DNA of 17,026 bases from an uncultured Collinsella sp. (lineage in GTDB: Bacteria > Actinomycetota > Coriobacteriia > Coriobacteriales > Coriobacteriaceae). Positions 5,610-14,540 of the stretch are shown piece after piece (the first letter of the stretch is position 1; each line of letters starts with the position of its first letter). The stretch is from assembly GCA_902494815.1 (NCBI GenBank), contig CABUVB010000023.1, positions 1-17,026 on the forward strand, read 5' to 3'. The notes under the pieces are model-generated. The model saw only the letters and a program-made list of their open reading frames with translations, was not told the DNA's origin and did no database searches. The position numbers were made by a program, and so were the translations under genes.

Positions 5610-5779
5610 GGAAAGTGCGTCCCAGATTTCAAGCTCAAACTGGTCCCCACTTTCCCGTCGAGCCCTCAACCGGAAACCGTGTCCCACAATCGAAGCTCAG
5701 AATGGGACGTGCTTTCCGCAACCGGCCACTTTGGGAAAGTGCATCCCATTCTGGAAGCGAATTCCGGGTCGCACTTTCC
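5610..5779. repeat. Tandem array of three 46-bp palindromes at 62-bp period
   Basis: Units at 5610-5655, 5672-5717 and 5734-5779 are each 46 bp, separated by 16-bp spacers, so starts are exactly 62 bp apart. Each begins GGAAA and ends TTTCC. Consensus half is GGAAAGTGCGTCCCA; arms pair imperfectly (for example 13 of 16 in unit 1). Centres share AAGC or AAGCTCA but otherwise vary. The array fills nearly all of the space between two convergent genes. It resembles REP/BIME-type repeats rather than CRISPR. Confidence 0.8.
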
Positions 5780-5786
5780 GCAGCCG

Positions 5787-6146
5787 CTACAGCAACGCCT
5801 CGGCCCAAGCCGATTTCCTAAAGCCGGGAATCGCAAAGTCGTCGCCCACCAGCAGCGGACGCTTGACCAGCATGCCGTCGGTCGCCAGCAGCTCGTAGCA
5901 CTCCCGATCCGTCATGCCCGCATCCAGACGCGCCTTCAGGCCCAGCTCTCGATATTTCATGCCCGACGAATTAAAGAAGCGCCGCACCGGCAGCCCCGAA
6001 CGGGCAATCCAGGTCGCAAGCTCATCAGCCGTGGGATTGTCCAAAACGATATCGCGGTCGATATACTCTACCCCATGTTCGTCCAGCCATGCCTTGGCCT
6101 TCTTACAGGTCGAGCACTTGGGATATTCAACAAACAGTACGGTCAT
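5787..6146 (-). CDS. ArsC/Spx-family thioredoxin-fold protein
   Basis: This 119-residue protein belongs to the arsenate reductase (ArsC)/Spx/YffB family. The N-terminus MTVLFVEYPKCSTCKKAKAW carries CxxC at Cys11/Cys14, and the later KRPLL has the conserved Arg-Pro typical of the fold. IPGFRKSAW ends the core. Family members act as glutathione- or thioredoxin-linked reductases, or as redox-sensing RNA polymerase partners (Spx). The CxxC favours a redox role, but substrate or partner cannot be fixed, and no ars operon genes are nearby. The ATG at 6146 has GGAGGA six bases upstream; a longer frame to 6185 lacks such a site. It is monocistronic and converges on the gene at 5180, with the palindrome array at its 3' end. 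Confidence 0.87.
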   Translation of the reverse strand: MTVLFVEYPKCSTCKKAKAWLDEHGVEYIDRDIVLDNPTADELATWIARSGLPVRRFFNSSGMKYRELGLKARLDAGMTDRECYELLATDGMLVKRPLLVGDDFAIPGFRKSAWAEALL

Positions 6147-6238
6147 GGGAATCCTCCGAATATAGATCGGCCAACGCAGGCACACGCCACACGAGGCGCC
6201 TTCGTATGATGGGCCAATTGTAGCCCACGGGTCACACG

Positions 6239-7291
6239 CTAAACGAACCGTACCCCGAATCCGCGTTTGATGAACGGCAGCAGCTCCATTGCCTCGGGCG
6301 TGATATGGCCCGCAACGTTCATGCGCTCGTCACCGGGAAGATCGACCCGCGCAATCTCAAGCTCGCCTTCGTAGCGCCCATATCCGCTATTGCCCACAGC
6401 GATCGACCCCGCCTTTCGCGGCAGGCCGGCTCCGGAATCCGTCGGCACGGAATCCGGCTTAAGCGTCGTACGTGACTCCTGAGACCTAAAGATGAGGACG
6501 CTCGAGTCGGGCCGGTCGTGATGAATCTGCCCGCGCACATAGGCATAACCGGGCTCAAGCTCGCATTGCAGGTCCACGTATCCGGCGGAAACTTGAGCAA
6601 ACTGCGCCCAGCCCGCATCGGATAGATCGGGGTCGCCGACCAACACAATGTCGCAATCGGCGCCATGTGCAAGCTCAAGCATATTGAGAGCAACCTTTGA
6701 CGCGCGACCGCGCTGCGCCTCGACCGTCGGCAGTCCCTCGAATACCGGCCCGCGAACGTTAGCATCACCCGGCACAAAAGCCATGATTTCGAATCCAAGC
6801 GCCGCAAGACGAAGATTCGTCCGAGCAACATCTTCAAGAGCTAAACCGGTATAAGGCTTGGGGTAAAAATTGTGGCAGGCGGCAAAACGAGTCACATCGG
6901 CACCGGCCTCACGCCACGATGCGATTTCATCAGAACTCACCGTCGATGCATTGACCACAATGTGAAATACACCGGACAGCTCCGCGACCCGCTGGGCGCT
7001 AAAGCCATAGTCCAAACGAAGGTATTCCAACCCCAGATCGCGCAGGTCCTCGATGCGCTCAAGCCCGAGCAAATCGCACGTGCGAGGCCCCACATCGGCA
7101 ATGAGCGCAATGCCGCGGGCGGAAAGCAGCGACAGCACATGACGGACCTTATCGGCATACGCCGCTCCCCCATCCTCGGGAATATGCAGCGAGGTGAACG
7201 CATAGCGCGCACCCGCCGCGGCACCACGCTCAATCGTCCGCTCAATATCCTGCAGAGGGCTGGAAAGATAAATCGAAATACCCGTTTTCAC
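6239..7291 (-). CDS. mupG: 6-phospho-N-acetylmuramidase MupG-like (DUF871 family)
   Basis: This 350-residue soluble protein belongs to the DUF871 family, whose characterised member is staphylococcal MupG. MupG cleaves MurNAc-6-phosphate-beta-1,4-GlcNAc into MurNAc-6-P and GlcNAc. The N-terminal TIM-barrel-like part starts MKTGISIYLSSPLQDIERTI, followed by YAFTSLHIPED, IALIADVGPRT and LRLDYGF. The middle has NFYPKPYTGL, and the C-terminal half is a beta-rich domain ending FIKRGFGVRFV. It is last in the operon after the PTS gene, which fits a role right after phosphorylating import. The start is GTG at 7291 with AAAGGAG nine bases upstream; no better ATG is near. A hairpin with a T tract sits between the PTS gene and this start, so its expression may be lower or separately tuned. 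Specificity is inferred from family and context. Confidence 0.88.
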   Translation of the reverse strand: MKTGISIYLSSPLQDIERTIERGAAAGARYAFTSLHIPEDGGAAYADKVRHVLSLLSARGIALIADVGPRTCDLLGLERIEDLRDLGLEYLRLDYGFSAQRVAELSGVFHIVVNASTVSSDEIASWREAGADVTRFAACHNFYPKPYTGLALEDVARTNLRLAALGFEIMAFVPGDANVRGPVFEGLPTVEAQRGRASKVALNMLELAHGADCDIVLVGDPDLSDAGWAQFAQVSAGYVDLQCELEPGYAYVRGQIHHDRPDSSVLIFRSQESRTTLKPDSVPTDSGAGLPRKAGSIAVGNSGYGRYEGELEIARVDLPGDERMNVAGHITPEAMELLPFIKRGFGVRFV

Positions 7292-7307
7292 GCTTCAACG
7301 CTCCTTT

Positions 7308-7341
7308 AAAAAAGGCCGGCGGAGCAGTTAGCCCCGCCGGC
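7308..7341 (-). terminator. Hairpin with T tract inside the mur operon (before mupG)
   Basis: GCCGGCGGAGC (7315-7325) and GCCCCGCCGGC (7331-7341) pair at 10 of 11 positions with an AGTTA loop. On the minus strand the stem is followed by CC and TTTTTT. The T tract abuts the mupG ribosome binding site, so it looks like a partial intraoperonic terminator or mRNA-processing signal. Confidence 0.7.
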
Positions 7342-7408
7342 ACAACCATATCATCAAGAAATCTGCCGCGCGCCGCGAACCCTGAGCAACACGGCTCGCG
7401 ATATCAAA

Positions 7409-8839
7409 CTACTCGCCAAAGAACTCGTTGATCTTCTGCTCGTCGACGCCAAAGAACCACGTCAGGACAAAGCCGGCGGCATAGGCAAGCAGCATAGCGG
7501 CAACGTAGCCGAGCTGCTGGCCAGGAACGACGATCAGCAGGCCAAACAGACCGGAAACGCCCTGAGAAACCGTGCCGATGTGAAGCAGCGCCGCGAGCGC
7601 GCCGCCAAATCCGGCACCCAGGCAGGCCGTCACAAACGGACGAACGAGCGGCAGCGTAACAGCATACATCAGAGGCTCGCCCACACCCAGGATTCCAACG
7701 GGAATGGACTCTGCGACGTACTTCTTGAGCTTGGCGTTCTTGGTCTTAAAGTACAGCGCCAAACCGGCACCGACCTGGCCGCCGCCAGCCATCATAAGGA
7801 TGGGAAGCAGGTAATTGATACCCTTGGTAGCGCCGTCGGGATCGTTGAGCATAGCGTGGATCGGCGTGAGCGCTTGATGCAGGCCGACGGACACCAGCGG
7901 CAAGAAGCCTGCCGACAGGATATAGCCGCCCAGGACGCCCAGCTTCTCGAAGATAAAGGTCAAAACGCTAAAGATGGCAGTCGTCAGCCATGCGCCAACC
8001 GGCTGGATGACGAGCATCAGAGCAAAGGCGCCGATGATGAGCACCAGCAGCGGGGACAAGAACGTGTCGAGTGCGTTGGGCATAATCTTGCGAATCTGAC
8101 GCTCCATCCAGGCAAAAAATGCGCCAGCGATGAGAGCCGCGATCATGCCGCCCGCTGCGGGGTTGTACTGCGCATTGGTGAGCGGCAGCAGAATGGCAGT
8201 GGCAGGATCAGCCGCGCCAGGCGCAAGCAGGGGCATGGCACTGTTGGCGATGCACATCATGCCGGCGATGCCGCCCAGCGCAGCGGAACCACCAAACTCA
8301 CGTGCCGCGTTATAGCCCACCAAGATGGGCAGATAGGCAAACAGGGCCCAGCCCATGGAACGAATGCCCTGGTACCACCACTCGCCTGCAAGCGCGCCTG
8401 CCGTCGAAACGTTAATGACGTTGCAGATACCGTTGATGAGGCCAGCCGCAATGATGCCGGGAAGCAGGGCGACGAAGACATTGGAAATCTTCTTGAGGAA
8501 GGCCTGAACCGGCTTAGACTCGTACTTGGCCTTCTGCGCGGCCTTGTTTGTGGCCGCAGCGTCAACCACGCTCTCATCGGCAACGCCTTTCGCAAGGCCA
8601 GTGAGCTTGGAGAACTCCTCGAGCACCTTATTCACCTTGCCCGGACCCAGCACGATCTGCATCGTGTCGTCCTCGACCAGGCCCATCACGCCGTCGAGTG
8701 CCTTAATGCCCTCCGTGTCGACGTTGCCCGCGTCTTTGACGGTCACGCGCAGGCGCGTCATGCACGCCGCGTTTGCCAGCACGTTGTCTTTACCGCCCAA
8801 AAGGTCCAGCAGCTTTTGAGCCAGCTCTTTGTTCGTCAT
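7409..8839 (-). CDS. murP: PTS EIIBC permease, probable MurNAc/MurNAc-GlcNAc transporter (MurP-like)
   Basis: This 476-residue membrane protein is a glucose-superfamily PTS enzyme. Residues 1-80 are the EIIB domain, with phosphorylated Cys26 in NAACMTRLRVTV. After a linker (about 85-110), the EIIC domain has around ten hydrophobic segments, with NPAAGG, GLHQALTPIHAML and the signature GVGEPLMY (385-392). No EIIA domain is present, as in MurP, so EIIA must come from another gene. It imports and 6-phosphorylates its sugar. Flanking murQ and mupG point to MurNAc or the disaccharide MurNAc-GlcNAc as substrate; sequence alone would also allow other N-acetyl or beta-glucoside sugars. The ATG at 8839 is preceded by AAGGAGGAG. 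It follows murQ by 57 bp. Confidence 0.88.
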   Translation of the reverse strand: MTNKELAQKLLDLLGGKDNVLANAACMTRLRVTVKDAGNVDTEGIKALDGVMGLVEDDTMQIVLGPGKVNKVLEEFSKLTGLAKGVADESVVDAAATNKAAQKAKYESKPVQAFLKKISNVFVALLPGIIAAGLINGICNVINVSTAGALAGEWWYQGIRSMGWALFAYLPILVGYNAAREFGGSAALGGIAGMMCIANSAMPLLAPGAADPATAILLPLTNAQYNPAAGGMIAALIAGAFFAWMERQIRKIMPNALDTFLSPLLVLIIGAFALMLVIQPVGAWLTTAIFSVLTFIFEKLGVLGGYILSAGFLPLVSVGLHQALTPIHAMLNDPDGATKGINYLLPILMMAGGGQVGAGLALYFKTKNAKLKKYVAESIPVGILGVGEPLMYAVTLPLVRPFVTACLGAGFGGALAALLHIGTVSQGVSGLFGLLIVVPGQQLGYVAAMLLAYAAGFVLTWFFGVDEQKINEFFGE

Positions 8840-8896
8840 AACTCCTCCTTGTATTGGGTATCTCGTCTGGATGTCATATCAGCTCACGCCGCGCAC

Positions 8897-9820
<924 letters not shown>

Positions 9821-9830
9821 TTCATTCACC

Positions 9831-10682
9831 TCATCTTTCCTGTTTCTCGATGTAGTTTTGCTTAATGACATGCGTCGCCCGTTCGTAGTCGCTGGCAACG
9901 TAAGCAGCGTACAGGGCATCGACAACCATAAGCTGGGCCATACGCGAAGCCATGGCACCGCTGCGGACCAAGGGTTCACTCGCAGCGACGCCGAGCACGG
10001 CATCGGCCATGGTGGCAAGCTTGGATGATCCATCTACTTTGGTAACGGCCACTACGGGACAGTTGTGGCGTTGAGCCTCGGCGGTGCAGTCCAGCACCTC
10101 TTGCGTCAAGCCCGAGTAACTAAAGGCGATTGCCATATCGCCCTCATGCATGTTCTTGGCACATAAGAGCTGATCATGCCAGTCGTCGTACAGATGGCAC
10201 TCTTTGTCGACACGCATGAGCTTTTGCGCCAGGTCGTGCGCGACCAAACGAGAAGCACCAATACCGAACAGATTGACCGCGCGTGCCCGCTTAAGACGGG
10301 CCGCGCATCGCTCCAAGACGGTGTAATCGAGCGTTCGCGCCGTCGCCTCGATCGTACGCACGTTGCTTTTCATCACCTTCCCCACGATACGTTCGACGCT
10401 GTCATCCTTGGAGATGTCCTCGAGAGCTACGTCTTTCTTGTCACCTAAGAGCGCCAGCTCGGCAATCAGTTCGCGCTGGAACTCCTTGTAGCCCGCAAAA
10501 CCCAAACGCTTGCAAAAGCGCAAAATGCTCGAGGGCGAGGAGAACGTGACATCGGCAAGACCGCGGACGGACAGCCCGACCACCTCGTGCGGATGAGCGC
10601 TTACATATGCGATGACATTGCGTTCCGCCGGGCTCGCGCTGAGCTCACGCTCGCGAAGCCGCAAAAGCAATCCGTTTGCCAT
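9831..10682 (-). CDS. RpiR-family transcriptional regulator of the mur operon (MurR-like)
   Basis: This 283-residue DNA-binding regulator has an N-terminal RpiR helix-turn-helix (about 1-75, with LSVRGLADVTFSSPSSILRF followed by CKRLGF) and a C-terminal SIS sugar-phosphate domain (VNLFGIGASRLVAHDLAQKL and later FSYSGLTQEV and ASRMAQLMVVD). Such proteins sense phosphosugars; MurNAc-6-phosphate is the likely effector, as for E. coli MurR, because murQ follows 10 bp downstream. An alternative GTG at 10691 sits on the ribosome binding site itself, so the ATG at 10682 (GGAGG eight bases upstream) is preferred. It is the first gene of the operon and could autoregulate. Whether it represses or activates is not visible. 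Confidence 0.9.
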   Translation of the reverse strand: MANGLLLRLRERELSASPAERNVIAYVSAHPHEVVGLSVRGLADVTFSSPSSILRFCKRLGFAGYKEFQRELIAELALLGDKKDVALEDISKDDSVERIVGKVMKSNVRTIEATARTLDYTVLERCAARLKRARAVNLFGIGASRLVAHDLAQKLMRVDKECHLYDDWHDQLLCAKNMHEGDMAIAFSYSGLTQEVLDCTAEAQRHNCPVVAVTKVDGSSKLATMADAVLGVAASEPLVRSGAMASRMAQLMVVDALYAAYVASDYERATHVIKQNYIEKQER

Positions 10683-10716
10683 CTCAAACACCTCCGTTGA
10701 GAAGAATTAAAGACCA

Positions 10717-10767
10717 ACGAACGATTCGTACCGGATACAAACAGCTTTTGCGGTACATTGTGCCGCA
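10717..10767 (-). promoter_or_regulatory. Candidate operators upstream of the mur operon
   Basis: Two dyads lie before the regulator gene. TGCGGTACATTGTGCCGCA (10749-10767) pairs at 7 of 8 positions around a 3-base centre, and ACGAACGATTCGT (10717-10729) is a perfect 5+3+5 palindrome. In addition GTACCG (10728-10733) pairs with CGGTAC (10751-10756). These are plausible sites for the RpiR protein. A clear -35/-10 pair was not found. Confidence 0.4.
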
Positions 10768-10781
10768 TCGTGGCGCACAAA

Positions 10782-10805
10782 GGGCGAGCGTTCTACCGCT
10801 CGCCC
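10782..10805 (-). terminator. Hairpin terminator after the vanZ-like gene
   Basis: GGGCGAGCG (10782-10790) and CGCTCGCCC (10797-10805) form a perfect 9-bp stem with a 6-base loop. On the minus strand it is followed by TTTGTG, a short T run. It lies 82 bp past the vanZ-like stop and upstream of the mur operon. Confidence 0.6.
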
Positions 10806-10886
10806 CTCAAATCCGACCGCTCGGAAATACGCGCGACACAAAATAATTCAACGAGGTTGCATTATCAGAAACGGGTTTGTTACCGG

Positions 10887-11468
10887 CTAGCGCCTCGCAT
10901 GGGCGCCAATCGGCCGAGTCGCATGGCGCACCAACGCCGCCGCCAGCAATACCAACAGCATGGCGGTGACATAGCCCGCAGCATCGAATCCTAAATCGAT
11001 AACGTCGAAATGCCTGCCGGGAACAAAGATCTTATGTACCTGATCGCCAACGGAGCAAGCGGAGCAAAAGAGCAATACGGGCACGCAACGGGAGCATACG
11101 CTCCACGGACGCCTGGAAAGGCAAACCACGACCACGGAGGCGAATAATCCGACGAAGAAAAACTCTACGGTATGGGCAACGCGACGGACGTTTGTGCCCA
11201 CCCACATGCGAATGGAAGCAAGTCGGCCAGACTGGACATTCGAGGCAGCCGAATCGGTGCCCCCGGTCATTCCGTTCTCCGTCTGGGCTTCACCCGTGGC
11301 ATCGACAGCCTGAACGCCCGTAGCCTGACCCTCCACCACACGCGCGGTGGACTCGCTCAGCAACGACGTCTCCACCGCATTTTGCTCCGTCAGCACCCAG
11401 ATGCCCGCCAGCGTTGCAGCGAACAGAACGACCGCGGTCCATCCGATTATTTGTTTTACGCGCGCCAA
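10887..11468 (-). CDS. VanZ-family membrane protein
   Basis: This membrane protein of about 193 residues belongs to the VanZ-like family. VanZ gives low-level teicoplanin resistance in enterococci, but most relatives have no known role. One membrane helix (about 8-26) is followed by a polar Ala/Thr/Gly-rich linker (27-85) that would lie outside the cell. The VanZ core then has RRVAHTVEFFFVGLFA, GDQVHKIFVPGRHFDVIDLG followed by FDAAG, and three more hydrophobic segments. The family PGR and D-x-x-x-D/N-x-x-G elements are present, although the usual DE-xxQ is altered to GDQVHK. The start is taken as TTG at 11468 because AAGGAGG lies seven bases upstream; the longer reading from 11510 would put that site inside the gene. 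It is probably monocistronic. Confidence 0.82.
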   Translation of the reverse strand: MARVKQIIGWTAVVLFAATLAGIWVLTEQNAVETSLLSESTARVVEGQATGVQAVDATGEAQTENGMTGGTDSAASNVQSGRLASIRMWVGTNVRRVAHTVEFFFVGLFASVVVVCLSRRPWSVCSRCVPVLLFCSACSVGDQVHKIFVPGRHFDVIDLGFDAAGYVTAMLLVLLAAALVRHATRPIGAHARR

Positions 11469-11572
11469 GGGCCAACCTCCTTTTTTGAATATCAGCGAGT
11501 GTAGCCCCAAATGGCATCGTCACCGTATCAAAATTTGAATCGCAACAGGAAGCGACAAAGCGACGCAAACCC

Positions 11573-12178
11573 CTACCCCGCCTCGCGCATCCAGCGATCG
11601 AACGTCCCCACGCACACGCCCAGGCACTTTGCTGCCTGGCTGCGGGTAATATCGCCTGCCTCATAGCTATCGCGCACCAGCTCAAACTGAGGAGGGCACG
11701 GCTTGCGAGGTCGACCGAAACGAACCCCTCGCGCCCGCGCCGCTGCAATTCCCTCCGCCTGGCGCCGATGGATATTCTCGCGCTCCACCTGCGCCACGTA
11801 GCTCAGCAGTTGCAGCACAATATCGGCAATCAGGGTGTTGGTCACATCCGGCGCGCCGCTGGCCCTAGCGCGCGTGTCAAGCAATGGCATGTCCAACACC
11901 ACAATGGCAACCCCGAGCTCCTTGGTAATGCGTCGCCATTCCTCAAGAATCTCGGAGTAATTACGACCAAGTCGGTCGATAGAAAGCACCACCAGCACGT
12001 CCCCGTCTCCCAGGACGTGCAACAGCTCGCGATAATGCGGTCGATCGAAGTCCTTGCCGCTCGCATGGTCGGCATAAATATTCGCCGAGCCCACGCCATA
12101 GGCGCCCAGCGCATCCAGCTGCCGATTCAGATTCTGATCGCGCGAACTCACCCGCGCATACCCGTACACCGTCGCCAT
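11573..12178 (-). CDS. Small serine recombinase (resolvase/invertase family)
   Basis: This 201-residue site-specific recombinase has a catalytic domain with YGYARVSSRDQNLNRQLDAL, where Ser11 is the likely nucleophile and Arg8 is conserved. DRLGRN (Arg69, Arg72) and VERENIHRRQAEGIAAARAR followed by GVRFGRPRK complete the core and arm region. A Hin-type helix-turn-helix follows (about 172-197, ITRSQAAKCLGVCVGTFDRW). The length is standard for resolvases and DNA invertases. No transposase, invertible gene pair or plasmid functions lie next to it, so its target is unclear. An inverted repeat 20 bp upstream of the start (12198-12235) is a candidate binding or crossover site. The ATG at 12178 has GGGGA five bases upstream; a longer frame to 12208 would run into this repeat. 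Confidence 0.9.
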   Translation of the reverse strand: MATVYGYARVSSRDQNLNRQLDALGAYGVGSANIYADHASGKDFDRPHYRELLHVLGDGDVLVVLSIDRLGRNYSEILEEWRRITKELGVAIVVLDMPLLDTRARASGAPDVTNTLIADIVLQLLSYVAQVERENIHRRQAEGIAAARARGVRFGRPRKPCPPQFELVRDSYEAGDITRSQAAKCLGVCVGTFDRWMREAG

Positions 12179-12197
12179 CTCATCCCCGCTTTCTTGT

Positions 12198-12235
12198 AAA
12201 CCTGCCAAAAGGGACAGGTTTATTTTGGTAGGTTT
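12198..12235. repeat. Inverted repeat next to the recombinase start
   Basis: AAACCTGCCAAAA (12198-12210) and TTTTGGTAGGTTT (12223-12235) pair at 12 of 13 positions around a 12-base centre. The centre holds a further CAGGTTT that pairs with the first 7 bases, and another AGGT/ACCT pair and a CAGGTA follow up to 12255. This cluster of AGGT-type half-sites may be the recombinase's own site. Confidence 0.55.
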
Positions 12236-12297
12236 TACCTCTCAAATAGCAGGTAAGCGGGCGGCCGAGCAGACGGCAAGGTAGTCACGATTCAAAT

Positions 12298-12329
12298 GCG
12301 GAGGGCGGCCCCGAAAGACCGCCCTCCGC
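12298..12329 (-). terminator. Strong hairpin after rnr
   Basis: GCGGAGGGCGG (12298-12308) and CCGCCCTCCGC (12319-12329) form a perfect 11-bp GC stem with a 10-base loop, 25 bp past the rnr stop. The minus-strand tail is only ATTTGAATC, so termination efficiency may depend on other factors. Confidence 0.6.
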
Positions 12330-12354
12330 TCTCTCGCCACGAGTCGGGATTTAG

Positions 12355-14490
12355 CTAATGGATAAGCTTAAAGTCCAAGTGTCCACGCGTGGTATTGACG
12401 CGCGAGACCTCGATAATCACGCGCTGGCCCAGTTCATAGCGAGTCCCCGTGTCGGCGCCCGTCAGCGTAAGCGCGTCCTCGTCGAACTCGAACCACTCGT
12501 TGCCCAGGCTCTTAATTGAAACCAGGCCCTCGACCTGTGTTAGGTCCAAGCGCACAAAGAGGCCCATGCTGCTAACCCACGAGACGGTTCCGGCATAGCG
12601 CTCACCCAGACGGTCCTCATAGTACTGGGCAATCTTGATCTTTTGCGTCGCATGGCTGGCGGCATCTGCCGCGCGCTCGGCATCGCTACATGCGCGGCAG
12701 ATCTGCGGCAGAATGCGCGGCAGCGACTCGCGCCCCTTGCCGATCAGCCGCGGCGTACGGACCAAGGCGTCCTTGCCGCCGAGCTGCTCATAGGCCAACT
12801 GCAGTTTGAGCACGCGGTGCACCACCAGATCGGGGTAGCGACGGATGGGACTCGTAAAGTGGCAGTAGCACGGCGCGGAGAGCGCAAAGTGGCCCTCGTT
12901 GCGCGGCTTGTACAGCGCGCGCTGCATGCTGCGCAGAAGCAGCGTGTTGACGAGCGGTGCGTTGGCCGTACCGGCGGCAGCATCAACTGCAGCCTGCAGC
13001 TCATCGGGGCTCCCCAGGGCAATACCGGCAGCACGGCGATCGTCGATGATGCCTAGCTGCGCCAGCGCAACGGCGGCACCGTGCAGGCTATCGGGGCTCG
13101 GATCCTCATGCACGCGATAGCAGGCCTCGATATCACGGTCTGCCAGCCACTCTGCAACGCACTCGTTGGCGAGCAGCATGGCTTCCTCGATAAGCGACGT
13201 GGCGCACGAACGCTCACGCGCCACAATCTGCACGGGTACTCCGTCCTCATCCAATAGAGCGCGAATCTCGGCCGTGTCAAAATCGACTGAGCCGCGGGCG
13301 CGACGAATACGACGGCGAAGTTCGGCGAGTTCGTTAGCGGCAACAAGGAAATCGCAGAGGTCGACGTTGTAGCCGCGGGCGGCCTCCTCGCACGCAAGAC
13401 CGCGCTCAAGCGCTTCCTCGCGCGAGGTCTCGGCAGCCGCAACATCCTCGGCCGCACCCTCCAACACCGAATACTCAACCGCGCCGGCACGCACCAGCAG
13501 CGCCTCGGCGCCGTCATAGTCCATACGCACACGCGAGCGAATCACGCTGGGGTACGGATCGTAATGCCGCACGCGGCCCTGCGCATCAAGCTCGATATCG
13601 ACGGTAAACGCCAGGCGGTCCTCGTCAGGGCGAAGCGAGCACAGGTCACAGGACAGGCGTTCGGGCAGCATGGGAAGCACGCGATCGGCCAGATACACCG
13701 ATGTCGTGCGATGGCGAGCCTCAAGATCGATATGTCCGTCCCAAGCCACATAGTGTGAAACGTCGGCGATATGCACACCCAGCTTGTAGCCACCCTCGGG
13801 CGTACGCTCCAGCGAAATGGCATCGTCAAAGTCGCGCGCGTCGACCGGGTCGATCGTGATGACAAAGCGGTCGCGCAGATCGCGGCGGAGCGGGTCCTTA
13901 AGCGCCGCGGACACATCGAGCGAAAGCCCCTCGGCCTCGTCCAGCGCGGCCTCGGGATAGCTATCGGTATAGCCGTAGCGCGCCATCACATATTGAACGC
14001 CCAAATCGGGCGCGTCATCTCCGCCAATGCGGCGTTCGATCGTCACGGTGCCCGATTCCAGGCGCGTCGGGTAGGTCAAAATGCGTGCGACAACAGCATC
14101 ACCCGGGTGGACGCCCAGACGATCCGCCGAGGTATCCTCGGGCAGAATGAAGAAGTCGGCCTTCAGACGCGAATCGAGCGGCTCGATCACACCGAGCGGA
14201 CCGGCGGTCTGGTACGTGCCCACCACGCTTATGGCTGCGCGCTCAACCACGCCTTCGATCACGGCGCGCCGCTCACCGTGCGGGCTGTTCTTAATGCTCA
14301 CGGCAACGGTATCGCCATCCATAATCTCGCGCTTGCCACGGCCCATGACCTTGTAGTCGCCATTCTCGGTTATGACATAGGCACTGTGCTCATGGAGCTG
14401 CACGCGCCCGGTCAGGCTCGGACGGCGTTCGCTGCGCACCGGCCCGCGCTTATTGCGAGCTCCACGCTTATGCTTGTTATTGCGCCCCAT
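12355..14490 (-). CDS. rnr: Ribonuclease R
   Basis: RNase R is a processive 3'-to-5' exoribonuclease that degrades structured RNA and, with SmpB/tmRNA, faulty mRNAs. The 711-residue protein has a basic N-terminus (MGRNNKHKRGARNKRG), cold-shock-like domains (about 25-190), the RNB catalytic domain with IDPVDARDFDDAIS (Asp214, Asp220, Asp222, Asp223 binding Mg2+) and HFTSPIRRYPDLVVHR, and a C-terminal S1 domain (632-711, with YAGTVSWVSSMGLFVRLDL). There is no Lys-rich tail after S1, unlike E. coli RNase R. The ATG at 14490 has AGGAGG five bases upstream. It follows ftsX but is separated from it by a terminator and a long palindrome, so it has its own promoter. In many genomes smpB follows directly; here it does not. 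Confidence 0.96.
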   Translation of the reverse strand: MGRNNKHKRGARNKRGPVRSERRPSLTGRVQLHEHSAYVITENGDYKVMGRGKREIMDGDTVAVSIKNSPHGERRAVIEGVVERAAISVVGTYQTAGPLGVIEPLDSRLKADFFILPEDTSADRLGVHPGDAVVARILTYPTRLESGTVTIERRIGGDDAPDLGVQYVMARYGYTDSYPEAALDEAEGLSLDVSAALKDPLRRDLRDRFVITIDPVDARDFDDAISLERTPEGGYKLGVHIADVSHYVAWDGHIDLEARHRTTSVYLADRVLPMLPERLSCDLCSLRPDEDRLAFTVDIELDAQGRVRHYDPYPSVIRSRVRMDYDGAEALLVRAGAVEYSVLEGAAEDVAAAETSREEALERGLACEEAARGYNVDLCDFLVAANELAELRRRIRRARGSVDFDTAEIRALLDEDGVPVQIVARERSCATSLIEEAMLLANECVAEWLADRDIEACYRVHEDPSPDSLHGAAVALAQLGIIDDRRAAGIALGSPDELQAAVDAAAGTANAPLVNTLLLRSMQRALYKPRNEGHFALSAPCYCHFTSPIRRYPDLVVHRVLKLQLAYEQLGGKDALVRTPRLIGKGRESLPRILPQICRACSDAERAADAASHATQKIKIAQYYEDRLGERYAGTVSWVSSMGLFVRLDLTQVEGLVSIKSLGNEWFEFDEDALTLTGADTGTRYELGQRVIIEVSRVNTTRGHLDFKLIH

Positions 14491-14540
14491 GGCGCCTCCT
14501 AACTATCGATTGCCGTTTACATCCCAAGAGTCTACCCAAA

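Noticed and set aside
5610..5779. CRISPR array
   Set aside because: The period is regular, but the repeated units are palindromic, diverged and longer than the 16-bp spacers, and no cas genes are near.
13771..14502. Long plus-strand open frame inside rnr
   Set aside because: It is fully antisense to the cold-shock and catalytic parts of RNase R, and its product matches nothing I know.
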